From Peptoniphilaceae bacterium (GTDB lineage Bacteria; Bacillota; Clostridia; Tissierellales; Peptoniphilaceae), in contig JASBZD010000037.1 in assembly GCA_029983595.1 (NCBI GenBank), positions 1-10,836 of the forward strand: DNA of 10,836 bases, written 5' to 3'. Every line of letters begins with the position of its first letter. Position 1 is the first letter of the stretch. Shown one piece after another: positions 1-6,694 of this stretch. The notes under the pieces are model-generated. The model did not search any database. It saw only the letters and a program-made list of their open reading frames with translations, and had not been told where the DNA came from. A program made the position numbers and the translations under genes.

Positions 1-83
1 TGCGTATCTGGGGTAAATTAGCATAATTTAGTTTGCGTATCTGGGGTAAAATAAGGTATTTTAAAATGCGTATTTGTGGTAAA
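1..83 (+). repeat. Three 17-bp direct repeats with an exact 33-bp period
   Basis: Copies start at 1, 34 and 67. Copies 1 and 2 are identical (TGCGTATCTGGGGTAAA); copy 3 (67-83) differs at two positions (TGCGTATTTGTGGTAAA). The 16-base spacers (18-33 and 51-66) are AT-rich and unrelated. The array may continue to the left of the window. It lies just past the terminator of the rlmH operon. Short direct repeats beginning with TG and spaced along an element end are the known architecture of IS21-family termini, so this may be an IS end or remnant; that is inference, because no transposase is visible here. Confidence 0.85.
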
Positions 84-86
84 ATT

Positions 87-112
87 CAAAAAACCCAGTA
101 TTTAACTGGGTT
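87..112 (-). terminator. Rho-independent terminator of the hydrolase-rlmH operon
   Basis: Arms AACCCAGT (92-99) and ACTGGGTT (105-112) form a perfect 8-bp stem with a 5-base loop. Read on the minus strand it is followed by a run of T (complement of 88-93). It sits 9 bases past the rlmH stop codon. Confidence 0.85.
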
Positions 113-121
113 CTATATATT

Positions 122-601
122 TTATTTATGATATGGGTGGTTATTTATTATTCTAAATGATCTATAAATCTGCTCTATTAAAATTACTCGCATCAGCTGG
201 TGTGGGAATGTCATTTTAGAAAAACTAAGTGCATAGTCTGATCTATCTGTTACTGATTTAGAAAGTCCATTAGAGCCACCTATTATAAATACTAGATCTT
301 TATAATATCCATCAGATAAAACTTCATTGATTTTTTCTGATAATCCCACGCTATCTAGCATTTTTCCATTTATTTCAAGGGTTATGATATAGCTATTTTC
401 AGATATCTTTTTTAAGATCTCATCGCCTTCTTTATTTTTTGCGATTTCTATTTCTTTTTCTGATAGCTCTTCGCCTACTTCTTCTTCCTTAGACTCTATT
501 ATTTCAAGTTTTGTATATGTCTGGAGGCGTTTTTCATATTCTGCTATAGCATCTTTTAGATATTTTTCTTTAATTTTACCTACAGCGATAATTTTTATCA
601 T
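122..601 (-). CDS. rlmH: RlmH, 23S rRNA (pseudouridine1915-N3)-methyltransferase
   Basis: This 159-residue protein has the standard RlmH length and is collinear with the family. RlmH is a homodimeric SPOUT methyltransferase that uses S-adenosylmethionine to methylate pseudouridine 1915 in helix 69 of 23S rRNA on assembled 70S ribosomes. Visible hallmarks are the N-terminal MIKIIAVGKIKEKYL, the SAM-binding trefoil-knot loop GGSNGL (108-113), FPHQLMR (132-138), and the C-terminal YRSFRIINNHPYHK (146-159), which carries the family's NHPYH ending. The start codon overlaps the stop of the upstream hydrolase gene (ATGA, 598-601), so translation is probably coupled; the gene's own ribosome-binding site is weak (AAAAAGG about 11 bases upstream). 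A terminator follows directly. There is no sign of truncation. Confidence 0.97.
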   Translation of the reverse strand: MIKIIAVGKIKEKYLKDAIAEYEKRLQTYTKLEIIESKEEEVGEELSEKEIEIAKNKEGDEILKKISENSYIITLEINGKMLDSVGLSEKINEVLSDGYYKDLVFIIGGSNGLSKSVTDRSDYALSFSKMTFPHQLMRVILIEQIYRSFRIINNHPYHK

Positions 602-1134
602 CTAATTTCTATGCCTTTTTCTTTTAGGTCTTCTATGTTAGCCTCATGATTTTCTCTATCTACATATCCTAAAAGTTCTTTATAGATTATTACATTTCTT
701 CCGGAGTTTTTTAGATCTAAAGCTGTTTCTCTGACACAAAACTCTGAAGCTATTCCGACTACTATTACTTCATCTGATAATATCTCATTTAGAGTTTTAT
801 CTTTAGAATTTCTAGCTTTAAATCCTGAGTATTCTTCATGCTTTGGACTTCGCCCTTTAAAATACACATTTTCATCATTTGGTCCATGGCTAGTATTATA
901 AAATGCATCATCTATTTCAGCTCCTAATGTACCTTCAACGCAATGAGCTGGCCATGGTCCACCTTGTGGGTTAAAGCTTATATGATCTGATGGGTGAAAA
1001 TCGCTAGTATAATAAACTTTCATATCATCATCTAAAAATTCTATAATCTTATTTACTGCTTCTCGTCCATTTTCTACTGCCATAGAGCCATCTATAAAAT
1101 CATTTTGGCAATCTATTATTACTACATCTTTCAT
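598..1134 (-). CDS. pncA: Nicotinamidase-like isochorismatase-family cysteine hydrolase
   Basis: This 178-residue protein fits nicotinamidase (PncA), which hydrolyses nicotinamide to nicotinate and ammonia for NAD salvage. The catalytic triad can be read by analogy with PncA: Asp8 in the IIDCQNDF motif, Lys93 in YFKGRSP, and Cys133 in GIASEFCV, preceded by the usual cis-peptide segment. The metal site is also present: Asp45, His47 and His51 in DFHPSDH, and His64 in PWPAHC. Having both triad and metal ligands favours nicotinamidase over metal-free isochorismatase relatives, but related amidases remain possible. The ATG is preceded by a strong AGGAGGT (1141-1147) at 6-base spacing. It is first in a two-gene operon and overlaps rlmH by 4 bases. 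It is transcribed divergently from the ATP-grasp gene. Confidence 0.88.
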   Translation of the reverse strand: MKDVVIIDCQNDFIDGSMAVENGREAVNKIIEFLDDDMKVYYTSDFHPSDHISFNPQGGPWPAHCVEGTLGAEIDDAFYNTSHGPNDENVYFKGRSPKHEEYSGFKARNSKDKTLNEILSDEVIVVGIASEFCVRETALDLKNSGRNVIIYKELLGYVDRENHEANIEDLKEKGIEIR

Positions 1135-1165
1135 AAACTTACCTCCTATAAGATTTATCCGTTAA

Positions 1166-1193
1166 ATTATTCTCTAAAATTTTTAATACCCAA
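1166..1193 (-). promoter_or_regulatory. Possible promoter of the hydrolase-rlmH operon
   Basis: On the minus strand there is a -35-like TTGGGT (1188-1193), a 16-base spacer and a -10-like AATAAT (1166-1171), about 30 bases before the start codon. The -35 is poor, so this is a guess based on position and a near-consensus -10. Confidence 0.3.
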
Positions 1194-1210
1194 TCTACGC
1201 TATTATTAAA

Positions 1211-1238
1211 TTGATTTTACATTATTAATTGATATAAT
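1211..1238 (+). promoter_or_regulatory. Sigma-A type promoter of the ATP-grasp gene
   Basis: A -35 TTGATT (1211-1216), a 16-base spacer and a consensus -10 TATAAT (1233-1238) lie 21 bases upstream of the ATG at 1260, leaving a very short leader that holds only the ribosome-binding site. Confidence 0.65.
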
Positions 1239-1259
1239 TTTACTAAAGAGGTGAATATA

Positions 1260-2453
1260 ATGGATCATAAAAATAAGGCTGTAGTACTGGGGACTAACTA
1301 TTATATCGGGCTATCAGTAGTTAGGACGCTAGGTAAAAAAGGCATACATGTAATTACTGTTAATCATGATGAATATAATAACTATGGAAAGAGCCGCTAT
1401 GTAAAAGAGGCACTAATCGCTCCACATTATAAATATAAAGAAAAAAAATATCTTGAGTTTTTAATAGATCTAGCTAAAAATGAGCCATATAAGCCAGTTT
1501 TATACCCTACTGCTGACCCATATGTTGAGTTTATCGATAAATATTTTTATGAGCTTAAAGAGTATTACCTATTTCCAATGAATCGAAAAGGTTTTTTAAC
1601 TGATATTATGGATAAAGAAGAGCTGGAGAGAATTGCCAGGGATCATAATATTAGAACACCTGAAATTATAGAGTCTGACGATCCAGATATTATAGATAGG
1701 GTACAAAATGAGCTGGGATATCCAGTTATTCTAAAGCCAGCTGATTCTCCATCTTTTGTTAAAAAATATCGCGAAAAATCATTTATTATAAGAAATGAAG
1801 AAGAATTAAAAGAGAAATTAGATATTACAAAAAAAGACGGATATGAAGTGTTTGTTCAGAGGATCGTAAAAGGTGGCGAGTCAAATAATTATAACTTTGA
1901 CTGCTATATCGATAGGTTTGGCAATATGGCATCATATATGACGGAATATAAAATCCGTCAGTGGCCTATAAACTTTGGGGCATCGACTTATGCTGCTCAA
2001 AAATGGATTCCAGAAGCTTATGAGTTTTCTAAACCTTTTATAGATTCTATTGATTTTAGAGGTTTTATAGAGCTTGAGATGAAGCGCGATGAGGAAAATG
2101 GTCTTATCTATCTGATAGAGGCTAATGTACGCCATGTCAATTTTACAGAGCTTCAAATCCAATGTGGGTTTGATACACCTTATATGGTCTATCTTGACTC
2201 AACCGAACAGTCATTAGAGAGTTTTAGACCGATAAATTATGATACTGGTAAGGTCTGGAGATATTTATATGAGGATATCTCAGCAATGCGTGCATATGAG
2301 AGAACTGGGCAGAAAACTCGCGATGAGATAGCTATGGAGAATAATAGAGATGATATCGTCGCATCGACATGGGCTTTAGATGACCCATGGCCAGGGATAA
2401 AATTTTTCTTTAGTGTAATATTTAAGAGAATTAGAAGAATATTTAGTAGATAA
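1260..2453 (+). CDS. ATP-grasp carboxylate-amine ligase-like protein
   Basis: The 397-residue product has an N-terminal Rossmann-like pre-ATP-grasp region (VVLGTNYYIGLSVVRTLG, 8-25) and an ATP-grasp fold from about 115 to 300. Key positions are YPVILKPAD (154-162; Lys159 probable ATP ligand), EVFVQRIVKGGES (196-208), and the metal-binding acidic pair in GFIELEMKRD (268-277) and YLIEANVR (284-291). The family joins a carboxylate, through an acyl-phosphate, to an amine. The substrate cannot be read. A cell-wall cross-bridge role, as for D-aspartate ligase of enterococci, or dipeptide synthesis is possible but is inference. The C-terminus (380-397) is hydrophobic and basic and could bind membrane. 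I chose ATG at 1260 because the in-frame GTG at 1251 is part of the Shine-Dalgarno GAGGTG (1249-1254). It is monocistronic, with its own promoter and terminator. Confidence 0.85.
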   Translation: MDHKNKAVVLGTNYYIGLSVVRTLGKKGIHVITVNHDEYNNYGKSRYVKEALIAPHYKYKEKKYLEFLIDLAKNEPYKPVLYPTADPYVEFIDKYFYELKEYYLFPMNRKGFLTDIMDKEELERIARDHNIRTPEIIESDDPDIIDRVQNELGYPVILKPADSPSFVKKYREKSFIIRNEEELKEKLDITKKDGYEVFVQRIVKGGESNNYNFDCYIDRFGNMASYMTEYKIRQWPINFGASTYAAQKWIPEAYEFSKPFIDSIDFRGFIELEMKRDEENGLIYLIEANVRHVNFTELQIQCGFDTPYMVYLDSTEQSLESFRPINYDTGKVWRYLYEDISAMRAYERTGQKTRDEIAMENNRDDIVASTWALDDPWPGIKFFFSVIFKRIRRIFSR

Positions 2454-2460
2454 TTTAATG

Positions 2461-2490
2461 CAGGCAGTTTATACTGTCTGTTTTTATTTT
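2461..2490 (+). terminator. Terminator of the ATP-grasp gene
   Basis: Arms CAGGCAGT (2461-2468) and ACTGTCTG (2473-2480) pair over 8 bp with one G-U and a 4-base loop, followed by TTTTTATTTT. It begins 7 bases after the stop codon. Confidence 0.88.
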
Positions 2491-2581
2491 AGAGTTTTAG
2501 GTTAATTTTTAAAAATACTTAGATTTTCTCACCCTATTATAAGTTTTGTCTTTATGGGTAAAAATACAAAAGGTGATATAA

Positions 2582-4042
2582 ATGACTGATAAATTTGATA
2601 AACTTTTTGATTTTAATAATACTTATGAAAATCTCCCTCCTGAGTTTTATAGAAAAGTAGAATTAGAACCTGTTAAGGGGCCAAAACTTTTATATCTAAA
2701 TAAGGATTTATCTGAACAGATGGGAATTAGCTATGATGATTTAAAAGAATATGGACTTTCTATCTTTTCTGGTAAAGAATTTCCTAAAGGGGCATCTAGC
2801 ATCGCTCAAGCCTATATGGGGCACCAATTTGGGCATCAGACGATGTTAGGAGATGGGCGCGCAGTTCTTGTAGGAGAAATAATAGATAAAAATGGAAATA
2901 GAATTGATATTCAACTTAAAGGATCTGGTCGCACGCCTTATTCTAGAGGTGGAGATGGAAAAGCTAATCTCGGTCCAATGCTTAAAGAGTATCTATTTTC
3001 AGAGGGAATGAACGCATTAGGTATAGACTCATCTCGTTCTCTTGCTATTACTCTTACCGGCGAAAAGATTTTTAGAAATGGATTTTTTGATGGGGCAATT
3101 CTTACTCGTGTAATGAATTCTCATCTAAGAATAGGTACATTTGAGTTTGCTTTTTATGATAAAAATCCTGAAAGCCTTAAAATTTTAGCAGATTATGCCA
3201 TCGATCGCCATTATCCTTATATAAAAGATGTAGATGATAAAACTAGTGTATATTTTAGATTTTTTAAAGAAGTATCAATTCGTCAGATAAAAGCTGTAGC
3301 AAAATGGATGAAATATGGATTTGTGCATGGGGTTATGAATACTGATAATACCTCGATTTCTGGCGAGACATTTGATTATGGTCCTTGCGCTTTTATTGAT
3401 GAATATAATCCAGACTCGGTCTACTCATCTATTGATAGTTTTGGACGCTATTCTTATCTAAACCAACCCAAGATTATATTCTGGAATTTAGGAGTTTTTG
3501 CAAAGGCTATTTTACCATTAGTGGAGGATGAGGATAAAGAAGCAGTCTCTAGCATAAATAATTTTTTACAAAGTCTGACTATTTTTTATAAGGAAGAATA
3601 TTATAAAGAAATGGCGAAAAAAATTGGGTTTGATTTTTCTAATGAGACTATTATAGAGCTTATCGATAATCTTTTAAAAATTATGTATAACCATAGATTT
3701 GATTATACAAATACTTTTTATAACCTCACTTATGGAAATTTAGATAGCTTTGAAATGAAAGAAAAAGAGATGACTCAGTGGCGAAATACATGGGAGAAAG
3801 TTTTAGAAGAATATGATATAGATAAAAATAAAGCCATAGATTTAATGAAATCTAATAATCCAGTAATAATTCCTAGAAATTACTGGGTAGATCAATCCAT
3901 AAAATTAGCAGAGATGGGCGATTTTGATATATTTGAAAGATTTTTAAAAGAGCTTAAAAACCCTTTTGAGGATAATGAGGAGAAGACATTATTTAAAGAA
4001 TTTCCAGATGATTTTGAGTATATAACATATTGTGGAACATAA
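2582..4042 (+). CDS. selO: SelO (YdiU) protein adenylyltransferase, pseudokinase fold
   Basis: This 486-residue protein is full length for SelO (E. coli YdiU is about 480). SelO has a kinase fold with inverted ATP binding and transfers AMP to Ser/Thr/Tyr of target proteins, linked to redox homeostasis. Conserved blocks are AYMGHQFGHQ (77-86), GDGRA (90-94), QLKGSGRTPYSR (111-122; Lys113 nucleotide contact), LKEYLFSEGM (134-143; Glu136), and HGVMNTDN (249-256) with catalytic Asp255 and metal-binding Asn256, then FDYGP (264-268; Asp265, the DFG-equivalent). The protein ends in CGT, so a cysteine occupies the antepenultimate position where eukaryotic SelO has selenocysteine. ATG at 2582 has an AAAGGTG Shine-Dalgarno (2569-2575). 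No convincing promoter is visible between 2491 and 2570. It stands alone between terminators. Confidence 0.95.
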   Translation: MTDKFDKLFDFNNTYENLPPEFYRKVELEPVKGPKLLYLNKDLSEQMGISYDDLKEYGLSIFSGKEFPKGASSIAQAYMGHQFGHQTMLGDGRAVLVGEIIDKNGNRIDIQLKGSGRTPYSRGGDGKANLGPMLKEYLFSEGMNALGIDSSRSLAITLTGEKIFRNGFFDGAILTRVMNSHLRIGTFEFAFYDKNPESLKILADYAIDRHYPYIKDVDDKTSVYFRFFKEVSIRQIKAVAKWMKYGFVHGVMNTDNTSISGETFDYGPCAFIDEYNPDSVYSSIDSFGRYSYLNQPKIIFWNLGVFAKAILPLVEDEDKEAVSSINNFLQSLTIFYKEEYYKEMAKKIGFDFSNETIIELIDNLLKIMYNHRFDYTNTFYNLTYGNLDSFEMKEKEMTQWRNTWEKVLEEYDIDKNKAIDLMKSNNPVIIPRNYWVDQSIKLAEMGDFDIFERFLKELKNPFEDNEEKTLFKEFPDDFEYITYCGT

Positions 4043-4048
4043 AACTAA

Positions 4049-4078
4049 AGCTCTGAGTAATTTTCTCAGAGCTATTTT
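4049..4078 (+). terminator. Bidirectional terminator between selO and nnrE
   Basis: A perfect 9-bp stem, AGCTCTGAG (4049-4057) with CTCAGAGCT (4065-4073), has a 7-base loop. The plus-strand tail is ATTTTAA; the minus-strand tail TTTAGTTTTA also fits termination. The arm at 4065-4073 overlaps the final stop codon (4072-4074) of the frame-restored nnrE. Confidence 0.8.
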
Positions 4079-4697
4079 AATACCCTAAATCTCTCATCAG
4101 GGATTCCTATATAGACTTTCTCTATTCGCCGCTATTTTCATAATTCATCCCATTTTTTACATCATGTATGGCGATAGTTTTATTAGCTTTAATAGAGATT
4201 CCTAAAATTTTACCAGTATCAGAGTCTATTCCAGATGGGATATCTACAGATATTATGTAATTTGCGTTACTATTTATAATTTCTATAATCTCTCTATATT
4301 TTCCTAATATTTCTTTAGATAGCCCTACTCCAAAAATTGAATCAATAGTCACATCAGAGTCTTTTACTGATTTTTTTAAGTTTTCTAAATCTTCATAGAT
4401 AATATAGACTTCTCTAGTTATCCTTTTTAAAATCTCGTAGTTTTTTATATTTTCTTTAGATTTTGGATCTCCAGTAATAAATATTTTTACATTTTTTCCA
4501 GATAAAACTAAATGGCGAGCTAATGCCAGTCCGTCGCCTCCATTATTTCCAGTCCCACAAACTATAGTATATGAGTCATAATTTTTAATCTTATCAAAAA
4601 TCGCAAATGCCGCGCATTCCATTAAAAGTAGCGAATCTATTAAAAACTCCTCAATCGCTCTTTTATCTAGTGCCTGCATATCTTTTTTACTAATCAT
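4072..4697 (-). pseudogene. nnrE: NAD(P)H-hydrate epimerase (NnrE/YjeF-N), frameshifted near the 3' end
   Basis: The epimerase interconverts R and S forms of damaged NAD(P)HX so that the dehydratase NnrD can repair them. Frame 1 (4697-4122) gives 191 residues: MISKKDMQALDKRAI start, LMECAA (25-30), CGTGNNGGDG (47-56), DSIFGVGL (119-126), SVDIPSGIDSDTG (150-162) and the KNG turn (181-183), ending abruptly in YENSGE. The family's last strand and its IGIP motif are missing there but continue in the next frame from 4128 to 4072 as RIEKVYIGIPDERFRVLK. Joining G190 to that segment restores a normal 208-residue domain, so one base appears lost between about 4125 and 4131. The catalytic core is intact and residual activity is possible. 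No NnrD domain is fused. ATG has an AGGTGAT Shine-Dalgarno at 4701-4707. Sequencing error is the main alternative. Confidence 0.85.
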
Positions 4698-4713
4698 TTT
4701 ATCACCTAGATTT

Positions 4714-4722
4714 ATTATAACA
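4714..4722 (-). promoter_or_regulatory. Extended -10 promoter of nnrE
   Basis: The minus strand reads TGTTATAAT, a consensus extended -10 (hexamer at 4714-4719). No good -35 is seen; the -35 region falls inside the terminator hairpin of the exporter operon. Transcription would start roughly 10-12 bases before the ATG, so the leader is almost only the Shine-Dalgarno. Confidence 0.5.
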
Positions 4723-4724
4723 TT

Positions 4725-4755
4725 AAAAAAGCCTATGAAATAATTCCATAGACTT
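4725..4755 (-). terminator. Terminator of the ABC exporter operon
   Basis: On the minus strand the arms at 4744-4755 (AAGTCTATGGAA) and 4729-4740 (TTTCATAGGCTT) pair over 12 bp with two G-U pairs and a 3-base loop, running into six consecutive T (4725-4730). It starts 5 bases after the permease stop. Confidence 0.88.
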
Positions 4756-4760
4756 AAAAT

Positions 4761-6023
4761 TTATTCATATCTTAGCGCATCGATTGGGTTTAATTTAGCT
4801 GCTTTATTAGCTGGATAGAATCCAAAGAATACCCCTATCGCCATTGAGAATAAAACGGCTATTATAACAGAAGAAATAGCTGGTGTTGTGGTAGTTGATA
4901 TAAGTGATGTAACCCCCATTCCCACTGCTGTTCCTAGAAGAAGCCCTATTAAACCACCTATTAAGCAGATTATTATAGCCTCCACTATAAATTGAAATTG
5001 AATATTTTTATTAGTAGCACCGAGTGCTTTTCGAATACCAATCTCCCTAGTACGCTCTGTTACCGAAACTAGAAGGATATTCATTACTCCTATCCCCCCT
5101 ACTAGTAGAGAAATCGCCGCAATTCCCCCCACAGCTAATGAGATAGTTCCCATAACTTGGTTTACTTGGGTAAGCTGAGACTCTAAAGTAAAATATTGAG
5201 ATTCAGCTATATCATTATTTACAAAATATTTATTATTTAGATACTCACTTACATCTTCTCCAAGTGGATCTACATCATCAGAAGTCATAGCAGATAAATC
5301 AAAATAGTATACTTTTTCATTATTGTCATTTTTTCCAAATTGACTGTTGGCTACGTTATAAGGAAAAAATGCTTCTGAAACCTCATCTCCCCCTACGTTT
5401 GCCATCTGATTTAGACTATTTTCTTTTTTATCATAAACCCCTACTACAGTATAATATTTTACTCCATTAGAAGTCTGTATCTGGATCTCATTACCTAAAA
5501 CTTTAGATGGATCTCCATCATATATTTCATCTACTACTTTATTAGAAATTACAACTACTTCAGATTTTCTTGATATATCTTCTTCAGTTAAAAATCTTCC
5601 TGAAAGTATTTCTATATTATAATTATTTTTATATCCTGGCGAAGTAGCAAAAAGCTGAACGTTAGCAGTTTTCTTATTTTCTTTAATAGTACCTGACGAG
5701 TTGGTTCCATAGATTGAGATATCATTAATTCTATCTTGAAATATCTCTTTTACTTCAAGAATTCCTTCTAGCGGAATACCATCATCTGATCTAAGCGCTT
5801 CCTGGCTAAATCCTTCTCTTGGGTTTATTGCTATAGCGATGAGATTAGGATTTCCAATTTCATTAAATCCTTCTTGGACAGTTGAGGTAATGGCCTTTCC
5901 AATAGTCGAGATAATTATTACTGAAGAAATACCTATAATTATCCCAAGCATAGTTAGAAATGAACGCATTTTATTAAGTCTTAGACCTTCTAGCGCCATT
6001 TTTATATTTTCTAAAATATTCAT
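4761..6023 (-). CDS. MacB-type ABC transporter permease (FtsX-like)
   Basis: This 420-residue membrane protein has the MacB layout: a cytoplasmic N-terminal helix with LRLNKMRSFLTMLGI (14-28), TM1 at about 22-42, a large extracytoplasmic MacB_PCD domain (about 45-290), then TM2 (293-319), TM3 (346-375) and TM4 (383-403). The cytoplasmic coupling segment ERTREIGIRKALGA (323-336) after TM2 and the C-terminal YPANKAAKLNPIDALRYE (403-420) are strongly conserved in the family. MacB-type permeases are mechanotransmitters: ATP hydrolysis inside moves the external domain rather than passing substrate through the TM bundle. Its ATG overlaps the ATPase stop (ATGA, 6020-6023), implying coupled translation and 1:1 stoichiometry. 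It is last in the operon. The substrate is unknown; peptides, lipopeptides or drugs are family precedents. Confidence 0.93.
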   Translation of the reverse strand: MNILENIKMALEGLRLNKMRSFLTMLGIIIGISSVIIISTIGKAITSTVQEGFNEIGNPNLIAIAINPREGFSQEALRSDDGIPLEGILEVKEIFQDRINDISIYGTNSSGTIKENKKTANVQLFATSPGYKNNYNIEILSGRFLTEEDISRKSEVVVISNKVVDEIYDGDPSKVLGNEIQIQTSNGVKYYTVVGVYDKKENSLNQMANVGGDEVSEAFFPYNVANSQFGKNDNNEKVYYFDLSAMTSDDVDPLGEDVSEYLNNKYFVNNDIAESQYFTLESQLTQVNQVMGTISLAVGGIAAISLLVGGIGVMNILLVSVTERTREIGIRKALGATNKNIQFQFIVEAIIICLIGGLIGLLLGTAVGMGVTSLISTTTTPAISSVIIAVLFSMAIGVFFGFYPANKAAKLNPIDALRYE

Positions 6024-6694
6024 CTAAGCCACCCATCTTCCATTGTCACGATTCGAGAAGTCTCTTTTGCTAGTTCTCTATTATGAGTAATAAGTACGAT
6101 GGTGCTATCTTGGTTTTTATTAATCTTATGAAAAAGATCCATTACAGCACGCCCAGTCTTTGTATCTAACGCTCCAGTAGGCTCATCAGCTAGAATTATA
6201 TCGGGATTATTAGCTAAAGCCCTCGCGATCGCCACACGCTGCTTCTGACCACCAGATAGCTCATTAGGGTTATGATCTTTTCTCTCAGCCATATCTACTA
6301 GTTCTAAAAGCTCTAGCGCCCTTTCTTCTCTCTCTTTTTTAGATACATTAGCATAAGTCATAGGAAGCTCGATATTTTTCATAGCAGAAATACGAGGGAT
6401 AAGGTTAAAATTTTGGAACACAAACCCGATTTTTTTGTTTCTAATTCCAGATAATTCCTCATCTTTAGCAAGGCTCATGTCATTTCCATCTAGGAAATAA
6501 GTACCAGAAGTCTGTTTATCTAAAAGTCCAATAATATTCATAAGAGTCGATTTTCCTGAGCCCGATTGCCCTACTACAGATAAAAACTCGCCCTTATATA
6601 CATCTAGGTCAATTCCATGGAGAATTTCAAGTTCATTTTCTTTGCCGATATTAAAAGTTTTTATAATATCTCGCATTTCAATTACTTTTTCCAT
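6020..6694 (-). CDS. MacB/LolD-type ABC transporter ATPase
   Basis: This 224-residue stand-alone nucleotide-binding subunit powers the permease encoded next. All motifs are intact: Walker A GQSGSGKST (42-50), Q-loop Gln94 in FVFQNFNLIP, signature LSGGQ (146-150), Walker B IILADE (166-171), D-loop GALD (174-177) and switch His204 in ITHN. The spacing and the LSGGQKQRVAIARAL stretch are typical of the MacB/LolD/FtsE branch. The start codon directly abuts the adaptor stop (TAGATG, 6692-6697), and the AAGGA Shine-Dalgarno lies inside the adaptor's last codons. The protein ends GWLR, with its stop inside the permease start. In Gram-negative MacB the ATPase is fused to the permease; here it is split, the usual Gram-positive arrangement. 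Confidence 0.96.
   Translation of the reverse strand: MEKVIEMRDIIKTFNIGKENELEILHGIDLDVYKGEFLSVVGQSGSGKSTLMNIIGLLDKQTSGTYFLDGNDMSLAKDEELSGIRNKKIGFVFQNFNLIPRISAMKNIELPMTYANVSKKEREERALELLELVDMAERKDHNPNELSGGQKQRVAIARALANNPDIILADEPTGALDTKTGRAVMDLFHKINKNQDSTIVLITHNRELAKETSRIVTMEDGWLR

Noticed and set aside
1..83. CRISPR array
   Set aside because: The conserved unit is only 17 bases with 16-base spacers; CRISPR units are longer on both counts, the third copy is degenerate, and no cas gene is nearby.
1251..1259. GTG at 1251 as the start of the ATP-grasp gene, giving 400 residues
   Set aside because: The GTG belongs to the GAGGTG Shine-Dalgarno that is correctly spaced for ATG at 1260, and nothing upstream could serve as a ribosome-binding site for the GTG.
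1932..2162. Minus-strand open frame of 76 codons inside the ATP-grasp gene
   Set aside because: It lies wholly antisense to a well-supported gene and has no ribosome-binding site or family resemblance.
2491..2570. A selO promoter around TATTAT (2535-2540)
   Set aside because: No -35-like hexamer lies at a workable distance, and such -10-like words are common in AT-rich gaps.
5839..6027. Plus-strand open frame of 62 codons with hydrophobic residues
   Set aside because: It is the antisense of the permease TM1 region, whose Ile codons mirror into other hydrophobic codons; there is no translation signal.
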